Positions 31,259 to 42,926 of a stretch of DNA of 64,000 bases are shown here, in pieces; positions within the stretch are counted from its first letter, which is position 1; each line of letters begins with the position of its first letter. The stretch is taken from positions 23,059,712-23,123,711 of the forward strand of contig JAJLRJ010000011.1 of the NCBI GenBank assembly GCA_024195265.1. The letters are read 5' to 3'. The position numbers and the translations under genes are program-made. The stretch is from Dendrophyllia cribrosa. Taxonomy: Eukaryota > Cnidaria > Anthozoa > Scleractinia > Dendrophylliidae. The notes beneath the pieces are model-generated. The model searched no databases and had not been told where the DNA came from. It saw only the letters and a list, made by a program, of their open reading frames with translations.

Positions 31259-32974
31259 AACAAGTATGTATGTATGTTAAGCCCGAATAATCATTCATGT
31301 TTTTATCCCGCTGTTGCTGTAAAAACTATTGCATATTAAACATCTGAAACGGTTCTGTTTTTGTCGTCACTTTTTCTTTTAAAAAGATTGTTTGAGTGCA
31401 GAAGGGGAGGGGCAGAATTATCGAACCAAACCAAACATGGAATCGTAATTAAAAATGTTCTATTTTTTTAGGAGAAGTTCACTCCAGAAGGTACCCTTTT
31501 TTTCTTTCCACTAATAAAAAGTACATATAGATATAGGATGATGACCAAAGTTTCCAGGCTTCTAAAGAGCTTCCAATCCAAATTAAATCCTTCACGAAAT
31601 TTTGTTGGTTGTCCTGTGGTTTATGTGCAGTAAAATTTGAGATTTTTTGGTAGACAGTCTTCCAAATGGCCGCCCCTATTGGTTTTTTTCAGGGGCTCAT
31701 TTCCGCCGGAAATTCATTCGAACGCGTCTCCATAATCTGTGATTACTGCTAGTATATGCTCACATTTAGCTTTTTCCCGTTTGCGAAATATATTATGAGA
31801 AGCAAAAGACTTCCATCATCAGCTTATCGGCGAAATTTGCTTTGGAATCGCTACCAACCCTTGTTACTCATGGATGGCCATGTTTTAAAAAAACAGGAAT
31901 CGGCATAAAATAAACTCGCCGGAAAGCGTTAGCGATGCATGCTAATTTCAGAATAAAACATTTCAAAGCATGAGAAAGAACTGTACGCAAGAAATTTATC
32001 TGAAAAATCTCTCACATCATTCTGTACCGAAAGCCTAAACAAATCGATCTGTGTATAAAAAAAACGCCGAAGCCAAATAAATATATATTAATTATTCGGC
32101 TTGAGGAACTATTTCAGTCCTTTCCTGTTTGTGCCGGTGTTAAATCTCACATCGCTTCAAAGTCTCTATAAGCCGGATAAATTTCTATTAAATTTACCAT
32201 TTCTTTTCCCGTCTCAAATGTTTTCTTCTTCTTCTGTGTGCCTGCGATAGAGCGAAGAATTATTGTCTTATAAAGATCATGTACGATGCTGCGTTGTGTT
32301 AAAAAAAACTCGGGCTCGTATAAAATCTCAGGAAGATAGCTCATACTGTTTCGAGAAAAGAAACTTCGGGACTAAATGGGCAGAATTTCGAGAAGTGGGG
32401 CCGAGACGCTCGATAACCCTCTTAATCTATGATTTCAGTATAGTAAACGCGAAACGAGTCACTTCAAGTTGGACGGAATGACGTCACATTTCAAGGCCAG
32501 GCTGCTAAATATGGTTAAAAAATGGCGGCATTCAAAACGATTTTTGGGCTACTCTGGACAAGGATTTAATTTGGATTGGAAGCTCTTTAGAAGCCTGGAA
32601 ACTTTGGTCAGCATCCTATCTCTATATGTACTTTTTATCAGTGGAAAGAAAAAAGGGTGCCTTCTGCAGTGAGCTTCTCCTTTAATCTAAACTCGCTCAC
32701 CACATGTGACAAGCTGTTACTAAAACGAGGAATGGGGAATGGGGAATGGGAAATTGAAATGGGAAATTGATTTTTTTTTAGATTAATTGTTTGTTTTGTC
32801 ATATGTCATATGACGTAGTTATTAGGTAAAAAAATTATACGGCCGCCATCTTGGATCCGCCATCTTGGATTTCTGAAATTTTTAAAACCTCTTAAAAACC
32901 GTCCAAATTGACTCAAAATTAATCAAATCAATAAATAAACGCTAAATGACGTAAAAATATAAAAGTTATACCAA

Positions 32975-33235
32975 TAAACATTGTTTTTCTTTATTCAAAG
33001 GTACACATATGCAAATTTCCAAAAAATGGCTGTCAAAATCTTGTTGCCATGGAAATACCAAGTCACGTGATCAATAAATTGTCATATGAAATTGTTGCCA
33101 GATAAATTTTATGAAAAATCACAAAGTTTGATGGCGTTTGAATACATATTAAAGAAGTTATGAATTTTGAAAGCCAGCGCAAGCACTTTGTGCACCCCCC
33201 CCCCCCCCCCCCCACCCCCAGCCTGAAAAGGGTTA
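32975..33235. repeat. dispersed repeat R4, copy 1
   Basis: About 260 bp ending in a 19-bp C tract (33195-33213) and CCTGAAAAGGGTTAA. An inverted copy lies at 41977-42234, with matching stretches such as TCACGTGAT and GGCGTTTGAATACATATTAAAG. Confidence 0.8.
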
Positions 33236-33389
33236 ACGTACTAATGAACAGGAAATTGTATTTCAATTAATCTAAAAAATGTACAGTTTATGTTTTTGTG
33301 CTATCACTAGTTAACGAACCGAATAAAATTTGGTTTTACATGGCTATCAAAACAAACTGCACCACAAGAGATTACAGCTCTAATAAACA

Positions 33390-33433
33390 CTGTCGGTAAT
33401 TGAGGACTCGGGAGAGTCCTCAATTACCGACAG
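33390..33433. repeat. perfect 20-bp-arm hairpin
   Basis: CTGTCGGTAATTGAGGACTC and its exact inverse are separated by GGGA. It could form a strong stem-loop in RNA. It is not flanked by a recognised gene. Confidence 0.8.
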
Positions 33434-34103
33434 AAATGTGATAAAATAAAGTGGGAGTTTCAAAGAAGTCGTTCCTTCAAGTGTTTGAATTTTTCCGAAT
33501 CCAAATCACGGCTCAACTCTGAATGACAAAGGAGTCCACATTTGGCTACCCATTTTAAAAAACTGTCATTTTATTTTTCGTAAATAATAAAGTTTTGGTT
33601 GGTAGAGAAACTGTGATCAGACACATTGTATTTGCCCCGCTTGTCAAGCTAGTGGCTGCAGCGAAACTGAAAAGTCGTATAGATGACGCGCCAAGCAGAT
33701 AATGAATTTGAAAGGTTTCAAGTGGTAATTTGCATGAGTATTGCTTCCTTGGGTCTCTACCTCTGCCGATACTCACAATATTTCAATCTCGTCCTCAGTG
33801 TGGCCGAACGCCCGACCAAGGCCCGATTTTTGATGTTAACCAAAATTGTCGCCACCTCTGAAAATTAGATGTACAATATCTATGAAATTCTTTTAGTTAC
33901 TGGCTTAGCTTCAGGCAGTGAAACAACGAAACAAGGCAAGGTCACTTCTCCTGTCATCATCAATTTATTCCTTTCCTTTTATTTTGGCGCAGAACGTTTC
34001 AAATAAAGCGTGGATATCGATAATCACAGCTGGAAATAAATTTATTCCGCATTATAAACAATTAATCTAAAAAAAAAATTCAATTTCCCATTTCAATTTC
34101 CTA

Positions 34104-34247
34104 TTCCCATTCCCCATTCCCCATTCCCCATTCCCCATTCCCCATTCCCCATTCCCCATTCCCCATTCCCCATTCCCCATTCCCCATTCCCCATTCCCCA
34201 TTCCCCATTCCCCATTCCCCATTCCCCATTCCCCATTCCCCATTCCT
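34104..34247. repeat. (CCCCATT)n minisatellite
   Basis: About 20 copies of a 7-bp unit. The matching inverse arm at about 32733-32750 has only two to three copies (GGGGAAT), so the array expanded in one arm of an inverted repeat. Confidence 0.9.
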
Positions 34248-34615
34248 TATTCCACGTTTTAGTAACATCCTGTCACAGTTTAGATTAAAATTAGTTCACT
34301 TTCAATAAAAAAGAATAGTTTTAATTAGGATTCCATTTTTGGTTTGGTTCTGCCCCCTCCCCGTCTGCAGTCAAACAATCATTTTAAAAGAAAAAGTGAC
34401 GACAAAACTAGAACCGTTTCAGATCTTTAATATGCAATACTGTTTTTACAGCAACAGTAAACGTCCGATGCAAAACCCTTCAAATCGCTTAAATTCGCCG
34501 TTTTCAGCTACGAGAACGACGCCACACAACATTTAAGGTACAAATATGTTTATTTTGATCTTTTATATGAATATTTATCATAGTATATGACGATAAGTAA
34601 ACCTTTTCGATATTC

Positions 34616-34770
34616 CAGTGGCGTAGCCAGGATTTTTTCAGAGGTACGCACAATCAATTTTGAAGCACTCCCCCTATCTCCTCCCCCCACCCTCAAGTCC
34701 TAAATCTTTCTTTTTTAAGACTTTTTCAGGTACGCACGTGTTGACGTGCGCACAGGTAGCTACGCCCCTG
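34616..34770. mobile_element. 155-bp MITE, 5-bp flanking repeat
   Basis: Ends CAGTGGCGTAGCC and GGTAGCTACGCCCCTG are imperfect inverses, flanked by TATTC on both sides (34611-34615, 34771-34775). No coding capacity. Confidence 0.7.
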
Positions 34771-34997
34771 TATTCCCATACATTTCCTCTAAATTTAAAA
34801 ATACGAACGGTCACACAGTTTGTGTGGGCCCCCTGTGGTTCGACGACAATAAACTGCATGCGTGCGACCAAATGTTTCGTTTTTTAAATAATATTTGATC
34901 AAAACAAAGAAAAAACATGCGAAGGATTCACAGAAACCAGCAAGCTCATCTAGCATGACGAAGCGAAGGCGACACACCCGATCACTTTCCTTAACCT

Positions 34998-35755
34998 GGT
35001 TATCCTTTGTTTACTTGTCGCAGAGACCGAGGCCAGGGGCGGCAAGTCGCCGTGAACTACTTCTAATTTTCGGCCAAAAAAAATCAAGTCGCGGTAACTG
35101 GTTGCGATAGTTCACAGCATTTTCCATCACTTACAATTTGAAGGTTCAATAGCACCACCACCATCTCCACCATAATTTATTGTTTTCACCACCAATGATC
35201 TACACCACAATTCTATTGTTTCCACTACCACCACAATTCTATTGTTTTCACCTCATCACCTCTACCGCCACCACCACCACCTCCACCACAATTATTTTTT
35301 TTTCACTACCACCACCACTACCCCCACCTCCACAACAATTCTAATGCTTTCACCACCACCACCTCCACCACAATTCTATTGTTTTCACCACTACTGCCAC
35401 TACCCTCCCGTACCCTTCCTGTACCCTTCATGTTTCCGTCCTGTACCCCTTCTGTCTCTCTCCTGTACCCTTTCTGTACCCTTCCTGTACCCCTTCTGTA
35501 TCCTTCCTGTACCCCTCATGTATACGTCCTATACCCCTCCTATACCCTTCCTGTACCCCTTCTATGTCATTCCTGTACCCTCTCTGTACCCCTTTCGTAC
35601 TTACATCATTTCATACCACCACAAACTATATAATTAAATGACATTGGTGGTAGTGGTGGTGAAAACAATAGAAATGTGGTGGTGTTAAAAACAGTAGAAT
35701 TGTGGTGGTGGCGATGGTGGCGGTGGTGGTGGCGGCGAAGACGAATTTTGCACCA
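34998..35755 (-). repeat. right arm R2 of the inverted duplication
   Basis: The inverse of 25040-25834: CCACCA microsatellite, tandem CCTGTACCC units (about 35400-35600) and the block ending CGAATTTTGCACCA. The microsatellite part is shorter than in L2. Confidence 0.85.
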
Positions 35756-36700
35756 AAATTCGTCGATTCGCGAATTTATATTTAGACGAATTAATTCGTC
35801 TCTAGTATAAATTCGGCCAATGAGATAGGAGTTCAACATGAAGCCCAAAATGTTAGTTCTCCACACTCACTGTCACATAATGACAGTTACTTAACGACTT
35901 GGGATGTTAGTTTTGAGATATTGGTCTTAAACATCAAACAGACTTCCGTAGCTGAAAGTTTGCTTTATTCTTACTATCAAATAACTGTTTGACAATTTAA
36001 TGATATTGCGAGGGAGTAAAACACTCATCCACTATTATTATTACACAGTTTGAAATCATCTCAATTCATTTCTAATGTTGCTTTTTATTTTATCTCGTGA
36101 ATACGCGAAGCGTTGAACGAGATATAGTACAGTGGAACCCCGTAATAGCGGAGCTCTCGGAGAGTTCCGCACTCATAGAACAACGCCCGTCATTTTTCAG
36201 GTATGTACTGTATCCCTTATTATTTTGTATTTAAACACTTAGTTTTTATTTCAGTAGAAATAAAAGATAAAACAACAGTAGAATAGGGATTCGAACCCGG
36301 GCCGTATGATCTGCTCCATGCGGCACCGCGGCAGAACGTTTGCGCATGCGTAAACTTCAAGCACTTCCGGTCCGTTAAACTACCAGTCAACATCGATACG
36401 AACAGCATAAAACAACACTTCTGCATGAACCAACAGACCTAGATTTTCTAGATGCAATGATGAAAGGACCAAAACCGAAGAAAAATATGGTACGTACACG
36501 ATCGGTTCTTGCATGAATACATTTCGAGATGGAGTGAAGACTTGTTTTTTGTGAAAAAATGCGATGCAAAAATTATTTGTTCATATTTCGTTGTTGGTGC
36601 AAACACCAAACCCCTTGGTGCAAACGCTTGAAACTTGAACGATGAAAAAACTTTTCAACGAAACAAACTTTTTCTCTACCTTTGTTTTATAACTCTTACT
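35756..36700. other. repeat-derived intergenic DNA
   Basis: Contains part of repeat R3 (36145-36200) and a segment with a tRNA B-box-like GATTCGAACCCGGG. The stretch CTCCATGCGGCACCGCGGCAGAACG (36315-36339) has an inverse partner at 36950-36974. No gene recognised. Confidence 0.5.
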
Positions 36701-36740
36701 TTTTGTTTTCAAACTTCGCGGTACGGGAGTTTTATGTTGT

Positions 36741-36879
36741 TTATGTTGTAGTTTATTTTTTATTTCAGGTAATTTTTGTTTTTCCTTTGTTTCAAATTCA
36801 TGAACATATATTACCATACCCAAAAACAATGGAAAAATAAAAATTACCTGAGATAAAAAAAATTAACTACAACATTTAC
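36741..36879. repeat. foldback repeat R5, copy 1
   Basis: ATGTTGTAGTTTATTTTTTA pairs with TTAACTACAACAT, and TTTTTGTTTTTCCTTTGTTT is inside. A closely similar element is at 59628-59772 and a more distant relative at 58923-59072. Confidence 0.75.
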
Positions 36880-37536
36880 ATGGGATTACAGTATGTCACC
36901 GGAAATGCGTAATTCACCGGATGCTCAGTTTTCTACTCATGCGCAGTGCGTTCTGCCGCGGTGCCGCTCCATGCACACTATCCACTACACCACCGAGCAC
37001 TAGCTGCCGGAAACTGTAATTTTTAAGGGATATAAGATAATATGCTGCTAGCCCAGACCATATATAAGAACTAAACCTCTCAATACACTGGAAATACTGG
37101 AATCAGTGCTTAACCCTAGATACTAAAATCAGTGCTTCAACCCTAGATACTGTAATCCGACCCTAAATTACACTGCAATATATCTTAATACATTACAATA
37201 AGGGATACATGAAGTACCATACATTTTGATCAGGGATACACCAAGTACCAAGGATTTTTCATGGTCATGGCCAGCGAAATGTTTTGCGGGCGCATATGAC
37301 CACGACAACGTCGCACAAAATGGCCGCGCGGCCAATGATTTGAAGTTTCAAAGTCATTATCAGTTTTTTGGAAGGACAACACACAATTAAAAGGTAGAAA
37401 TAGACATATAACAACCCAAAGAAAGTTGTGTGCCTATAAACTTGAATATGCTGCCCTTAAATAGGAGAAATTCTGCTTTTGACGATGCTTTCTGGACCTT
37501 GTGGATTTGTGAACTGTGAATGCTGAAGATTTTTTT

Positions 37537-37629
37537 GAACGGCTAGTAGCAGCCGTTCGAACGGCTGAATATATTTTTAAACGGCTAATCACGGCCGTTC
37601 GAACGGCCTCCTACCGTTCGTGAACGGCT
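37537..37629. repeat. cluster of GCCGTTCGAACGGC palindromes
   Basis: GAACGGCT / AGCCGTTC modules are repeated six or more times within 93 bp, including two full palindromes around TTCGAA. It lies just downstream of the RecQ-like remnant (minus strand). Confidence 0.75.
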
Positions 37630-38080
37630 GATGAACAGCAAGGGAACGACACGAACGGAAAGCCCTTAGTATCGCTTTCGCGTGAGAGGTCACAAATGCT
37701 GGTCGATAATTTTCTCGGCTGACCCAAAAAAAGCTGAAACTTCCCCGATCTTAATTCTTCATCGGCAACAAGAGCCGCAGACATTCCAATACTTCTTGCT
37801 TCTGCTACCTGGCCGTCGATCGTCGATGATGCTTTGTAACGGACAGACACCAACACTGTTTGATGCTGCCTCCTTTTAATATTTGCAGCCGCGCGGCAGC
37901 AAACAGTTGAAATATAAAGCTTTTGCTATAGCCCGTCGGCAAAACAGTGAGGACATCGCTACCTTTAAGTAGTGCTTCAACTGCTTGACATTGCTCGGGT
38001 TTCAATTCCACAGGAGACTTCAGATATTTAGAAAAATTCTCGCACGCTTTATGAATGCAATCTCCTCCGTTCTACGTCAT
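37611..38080 (-). pseudogene. RecQ-like helicase remnant
   Basis: Two minus-strand frames join into a RecQ-type helicase N-terminal part. The first (to about 37850) reads LKPEQCQAVEALLKGSDVLT and VLPTGYSKSFIFQLFAAA, where TGYSKS replaces the usual TGxGKS Walker A. The second frame (37856 down) carries IDGQVAEARSIGMSAALVADEE, typical of the next RecQ motifs. A frameshift and the altered Walker A point to a dead fragment. It lies in the 2.5-kb block separating arms R2 and R1. Whether it came with a transposon is unknown. Confidence 0.7.
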
Positions 38081-38288
38081 TTTGTTTGTCTTGATCACAA
38101 CGCACGAAGAATGACACCATGACAACGTCATCATCAATTTAAATTTCAACCAATCATCGTTTTCCGTCCACTTTTTGGACGAAGACATTCAAATTTCTGA
38201 GACATCGTTGCAAGCTCTTGATCCTTTCCCTCCCCCACCCCCTCCCCCCTCCCCCAAACCCGAGCCCGAGAGCTTGCTCGCAGGCTAC

Positions 38289-40088
38289 AAAAATCCTTAC
38301 GTTTAATTAAAAAAAAAAACATCGAACCGTGTCAGTGCATGTGACTGAACATGAGCTTACCGCAATATTGCGTTACGCGTTATCATTTCTTATTCACAGG
38401 TTGGCTCACAGGAGCCTTTATATTAATTGGTTTTGTCGGGTTCACCCCCCAAGGCCATACCTTCTCCTCTGTCATATTTCTATGGCCTTTAAATTCATGG
38501 CCGTTGGCATCTTCTTGGAACGAACTTTCTTTTCAACTGTAAAGTGTGAAATTAAATTTTATGCTTTGATGGATAAAAACTCCAAGTGACAGACCACTAT
38601 TGAGTTAATTTGTTCCTGAATATAGCACCAGGGCGATACCTCTTCTGCTGTGATATTCCTATGCTCTTTAAATTCGTGCCCAGCTGCATCTTTTTTGAAG
38701 AACTTTTTTTTTCAGTTTTGAACACAGAAATCGAATCTTCCACTTTGATGGATAAAAAAACTCCAACTGACAAACCACTAATGAGTTAATTTGTTCCTGA
38801 ATGTAGCCCCATGCAGTGCGATACCTCTTCTGCTGGGATATTTCTATGGCCTTTACATTCGTGCTTAGCATCTTCTTTGAACGAATTGCAAAACATCCTC
38901 TTCATCTTATTAAAAGAATGTCCACTCGAATTTTGTGTAGTTCGACTAACATTGCATCAGCGTTGGGTAACATTTTTTTACACTTTCAATTCAGAAATCA
39001 AGTCCTCAGCATGGATATATCTTCCTTTTTTTTCTTTTTTGTGACTTTTCAAGTTTTTCTACATTGTTCCATTCCATCTTACAACCCCCACACTGTTTTT
39101 AATCCAACATTACAACCAAGTGGGTCTCGAGATTAAAATCTCGAGACCCACTTGGTTGTAATGTTGGATTTTTTCTTCTAAAGTTAACCCCCAATGTAGA
39201 ATCAAACATATTCAATTGGGTACAACATTCCACGGAATTCCACAAGGCTTCTTTTTTTCTTAAAAAAACACATGCATAATATAACCTAAAAAATTATATA
39301 TAAAATAACACAAAAGTCTAAAAAATCAAACTTTAATAATATGTAATGTTTTCCTTACTTTTCATCCAAACGTGTCACTGGATAAAGTCTGTCATCAAGA
39401 GGGAAAAAATAACATATACTCTACTTGGTTAACATTCGGTCAAACGCCTCTCTTAACAATCGATTAATTCTCCTCTCCAATTTGACAATCGAATCGGAAG
39501 TAACCTGGCATGCCTTCTAGTCTTACTTATTCTTACAAATTCAAAGGTCATTATAAAAAAAGACAATATCTTCTGTGATTTTATCAACGCCGGTACATCC
39601 ACCATTTCGATCAATTTTCAAAAGTCATTCCCAATTGGGGACTCTATTGATTCTTCTTGATAAGGGCCAAAACTGCTTTTACAATTGATTTTCATCTAGA
39701 GAGAAAGAATGAGGCATTAATAAAAACTTTCTCCCCCCTCCCCCACAGGTAGAAAGTTTTTTCTTCAAATACACAGATCGCCTCCCTCCCCTGCTGTGCT
39801 TGAAAGTGGTAAGTGAACAAAAAACCAGTAATAAAAAACGCACTGAGTGCATTGTTGAGTTATAAAACACGCGGGAATTTTTGAGAACACGAGAGAAGTA
39901 CAGAGAAGTACGAGCCGAAGGCGAGTGCATTTCTTTAAGGATTTTATAATGCCTAATATATCTTTTTTTTCTCCCGCAGATCCACTAATATCATCACTGA
40001 AGGATGCCCACGACACCGTGATATCATAGACTTTTGTAGTTGTACTATTTTGAATTAAAATTTTTCAATTCCTTTGCAAAATCCACTT
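38289..40088 (-). repeat. right arm R1 of the inverted duplication
   Basis: The inverse of 23123-24925, including the tandem CAGGGCGATACCTCTTCTGC segments (about 38620-38850). It lacks the 165-bp MITE present in L1. Short open frames are shared with the other copy but have no recognised domain. Confidence 0.85.
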
Positions 40089-40426
40089 TTCTGTTCCGAC
40101 GAATTTTTTGTAACTTGGCCACATTCTGTAGACTATATCAAAGGAAGTCGATTCGCAAATTTTGAGCCAAATAAAACGGACCAATTTTTTTCTAGGAGGG
40201 CCTCAATATGACAAGAGGTGTTTGCGCAAATCCAGATTTTGGGTCCTGTATTTATTTCGAAGAAAATCGGTTCATATTTATTAATCCATGCTTCATTTAA
40301 ACTAGGAGATACAAAAAGAAGTATTGCAATAGAGAAAAAAACAAAGAAGTTATGACCAAACGTTTGCCGTTGCGAAATTGCATCCAGGTCACAGATGAGC
40401 GCATTTTGCATTTCGAGCGAGTCACC

Positions 40427-40805
40427 TTAAGGCACAGTTCAAACGTCGAACTTCACATGTGCCGAATCTAATGCAAATGAGCAAAATCTATTAATTGTTC
40501 TTGCCAAGAGAGGATGATCTAAGAGAACACATCCTCGTGCCCCATGATATTTTTTTCAATCTATTTTAAGCTTCGCGCCACACGGTGAAAGTTATTTTAG
40601 TTCTCGTTCCCATGGTCGCGCGGCTTACGTCATTACAACTGACCAATCAGGTGTCTTCTTGAAATAGCCGCGCAGTATGACTACGCGTTAAAAATAGATT
40701 GAAAAAATTATCATTGGAAGAGGCCCATGTTTGAAGGATGTGTTGTTCTTGCTCATTTGCATTAGATTCGGCACATGTGAAGTTCGACGTTTGAACCGGG
40801 CCTAA
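40427..40805. repeat. foldback MITE, about 380 bp
   Basis: TTAAGGCACAGTTCAAACGTC at left and GACGTTTGAACCGGGCCTAA at right. The arms of about 60 bp share ACTTCACATGTGCCGAATCT (or inverse) and continue less perfectly inward. Confidence 0.85.
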
Positions 40806-41504
40806 TACAGGTTTCACTGTATTTTGTAAGCTGTCCAAACCGTTTTTCAATCCGATCACCGGAAAACAGTATTTTTCGGCCGTACATTTTTGGCATTTTT
40901 GAGTCTCTGCCGTCACTTTCGCCGGCTATTTCGCAATGGGTGGGGATCGGTGAAGCAAAATGTCTAAGGGGGGGGAGGGTCCGATCGTTCCGTATTGCAA
41001 CGGACAAAATCATTGCGAGACAAGTTACTGACGCCGTTGCCAGCAGAATCGGCTTCTACTTTCAGCGACAGTTGCAGAAACTTTCTAGCGACCCCCTGCA
41101 CAGGCGTGCATTTGGCCCAGTACTTTGCGGTTAACTTTGCGCGGCAGGTTTTGCAGGAAGCGTTGGCTAGTGTAACACTCCTTTCGGACGTTTCTAATTT
41201 CGGGTCAAAACTCATCCGATTAATAATCCCATCCGAAAGTTTTCGTGGTCTCATGCGAACGCGCAAAGGGGCATTTTGGGGCCCCGGAAAAGTCTCATGA
41301 TTTAATGATAGAGAACTTCAATTGACAACGTGCATTTGTGGACTCATTTTAAACTTTATGGTCGGACATAAAACAAAATAGACTTCAAGATGAATGCAGA
41401 CGATTTAGAACGCCCCTATGTTACCCGCACTTACTTTGCTATTTTTAGGTTGTGATGTGAGAGGTGCAACATGTTGACATACCAAAGTGAAATAAAAAAA
41501 TTAC
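40806..41504. other. intergenic DNA with overlapping short open frames
   Basis: At 40964-41300 open frames of about 100 codons occur on both strands. Neither has a recognised motif. The stretch is GC-richer than its surroundings and could be a decayed exon; not called. Confidence 0.35.
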
Positions 41505-41578
41505 CGTCCCCGGGTGGGCTCGAACCACCATCCTTTCGGTTAACAGCCGAACGCGCTAACCAATTGCGCCACGGAGAC
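41505..41578 (-). tRNA. tRNA-Asn (anticodon GUU)
   Basis: A 74-nt gene. The acceptor GTCTCCG pairs with CGGGGAC (one G-U) and the discriminator is G. The D-arm is GGCGCAATTGGTTAGCGC, the anticodon arm TTCGGCTGTTAACCGAA has GTT, and the T-arm is GGTGGTTCGAGCCCACC. All stems close. Downstream on the minus strand is a T run (about 41493-41499) serving as pol III terminator. It decodes AAC/AAU. It closely matches the usual animal tRNA-Asn. Confidence 0.95.
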
Positions 41579-41976
41579 AAGAGACGTTTTATTTATCCTG
41601 CAATATTGAATTTGTAAGTATAAAACAGTCGGCCCGGTCAGTTTCAATCTACGTTTCGTTCTTTTTGACTTCCTACCCTGCTCTCCTTCACATTTTAGTC
41701 TTGAACATGTTCGGGTATTTAAATTTATATTCCTAACGGACAAGAAAATTAAAGTTCCCTCTTTTTATTTCTAAAACTCATTAAACATAGAGGAAATCAC
41801 CTTTCCAAACGCCTCACATGATTCGCTTTTTTAAGAAAACAATAGAACAATGGACCCTAGCCCTGAAAACAATAGAGCTGCGGGTTATCCAATATGAAAT
41901 TGGAGGTTCGGAAGAGGTACAACTCTACTACCGCGAAGGTGGTTTGGATACCCGGTCTTAATTTTCTCCGCATTTT

Positions 41977-42234
41977 AACCCTTTTCGGCCTGGGGGGGGG
42001 GGGGGGGGGGGGGGGCACAAAGTGCCCGCGGTAACTTTCAACATCCATAACTTCTTTAATATGTATTCAAACGCCATCAAACTTTGTGACTTTTCCTAAA
42101 ATTTATCTGGCAACAATTTGATATGACAATTTATTGATCACGTGACTTGATGTTTCCATGGCAAGATTTTGACAGCCATGTTTTTCGAAATTTGCATATT
42201 TGTACCTTTGAATGAAGAAAAACAATGCTTATTG
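41977..42234. repeat. dispersed repeat R4, copy 2 (inverted)
   Basis: The inverse of 32975-33235, with a 24-bp G tract at 41992-42015 at the position of the C tract in copy 1, followed by a second 27-bp C tract at 42235-42261 just outside. Confidence 0.8.
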
Positions 42235-42308
42235 CCCCCCCCCCCCCCCCCCCCCCCCCCCAGGCTCAGGAACTCAAAAAAAGCCCAGGCCGAATAGGAT
42301 TAAATAAT

Positions 42309-42411
42309 CTGTTTGAGAAGCTATATGAAACAATTAGGTATTGAAACACCTCGAAGTGGGTTAAAAACACTCGGCTGCGCCTCGTTTTTCAACCCACTTC
42401 TCGGTGTTTGG
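42309..42411 (+). repeat. dispersed hairpin repeat R2, partial copy
   Basis: AACACCTCGAAGTGGGTT…AACCCACTTCTCGGTGTT hairpin with the GCTGCGCCTCG loop common to the family. Confidence 0.75.
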
Positions 42412-42647
42412 AAATCCTTCATACTCCCTCCCATATACAAGCACACCACAGCTCCGTTACGGCAATTCTTTACAAAAATTTACACCAAACTGAAATGACG
42501 GCTCTTTAAGTCAATATTTGTTTTCCTTGCCAGTAAAAAAAAAACCTTACCAAGTTATATAAGCCCAGGGCTTATAAGTGGCATTTATGTCCGCGGGCTC
42601 AATGTTAACAGCCGATTAAGCGATCTGGCAAAATTTTGTCTTATTGT

Positions 42648-42926
42648 TAGAGCAGTTTTCAATTGAGTGTCGTAAAACGAAAACCAAAGTAATTACTCTG
42701 ACCAATCACAGCAGTCGTAAACAATCCAATGAACCAATCAGAGGTCGAAGCAATTACATGTCGGCGGCGCCAAGCGCGGGAAAACGCGTGCGAGCAAGTC
42801 ACGATTGGTTTCACTTCTGATTGGTCAAGAAAGTGGCGCGAGATTTTTTAGCCAATCACAAAGCGTAGCAATAAAAAACAAAGCAATTGTGTAATTACTT
42901 TTGACACTCAATTGAAATTTGCTCTA
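42648..42926. repeat. CCAAT-rich MITE, copy 3 (inverted)
   Basis: Same family as 12826-13111 in inverse orientation, ends TAGAGCAGTTTTCAATTGAG and CAATTGAAATTTGCTCTA. Confidence 0.85.

Larger units (their letters stand above)
31311..34457. repeat. nested inverted-repeat composite, about 3.1 kb
   Basis: The outer arms 31311-31470 and 34285-34457 are inverses (both contain CATCTGAAACGGTTCT-like and TTTTGTCGTCACTTTTTC stretches). Inside lie two further inverted-repeat units: 31471-32680 (arms with CCAGGCTTCTAAAGAGCTTCC) and 32682-34289 (arms with GGGAAATTGAAATGGGAAAT). No coding gene is seen. It may be two non-autonomous elements inserted in a third, or one rearranged element. Confidence 0.75.

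Noticed and set aside
40964..41300. Overlapping frames of about 100 codons on both strands
   Set aside because: No recognisable motif, no splice context, and both strands open at once.
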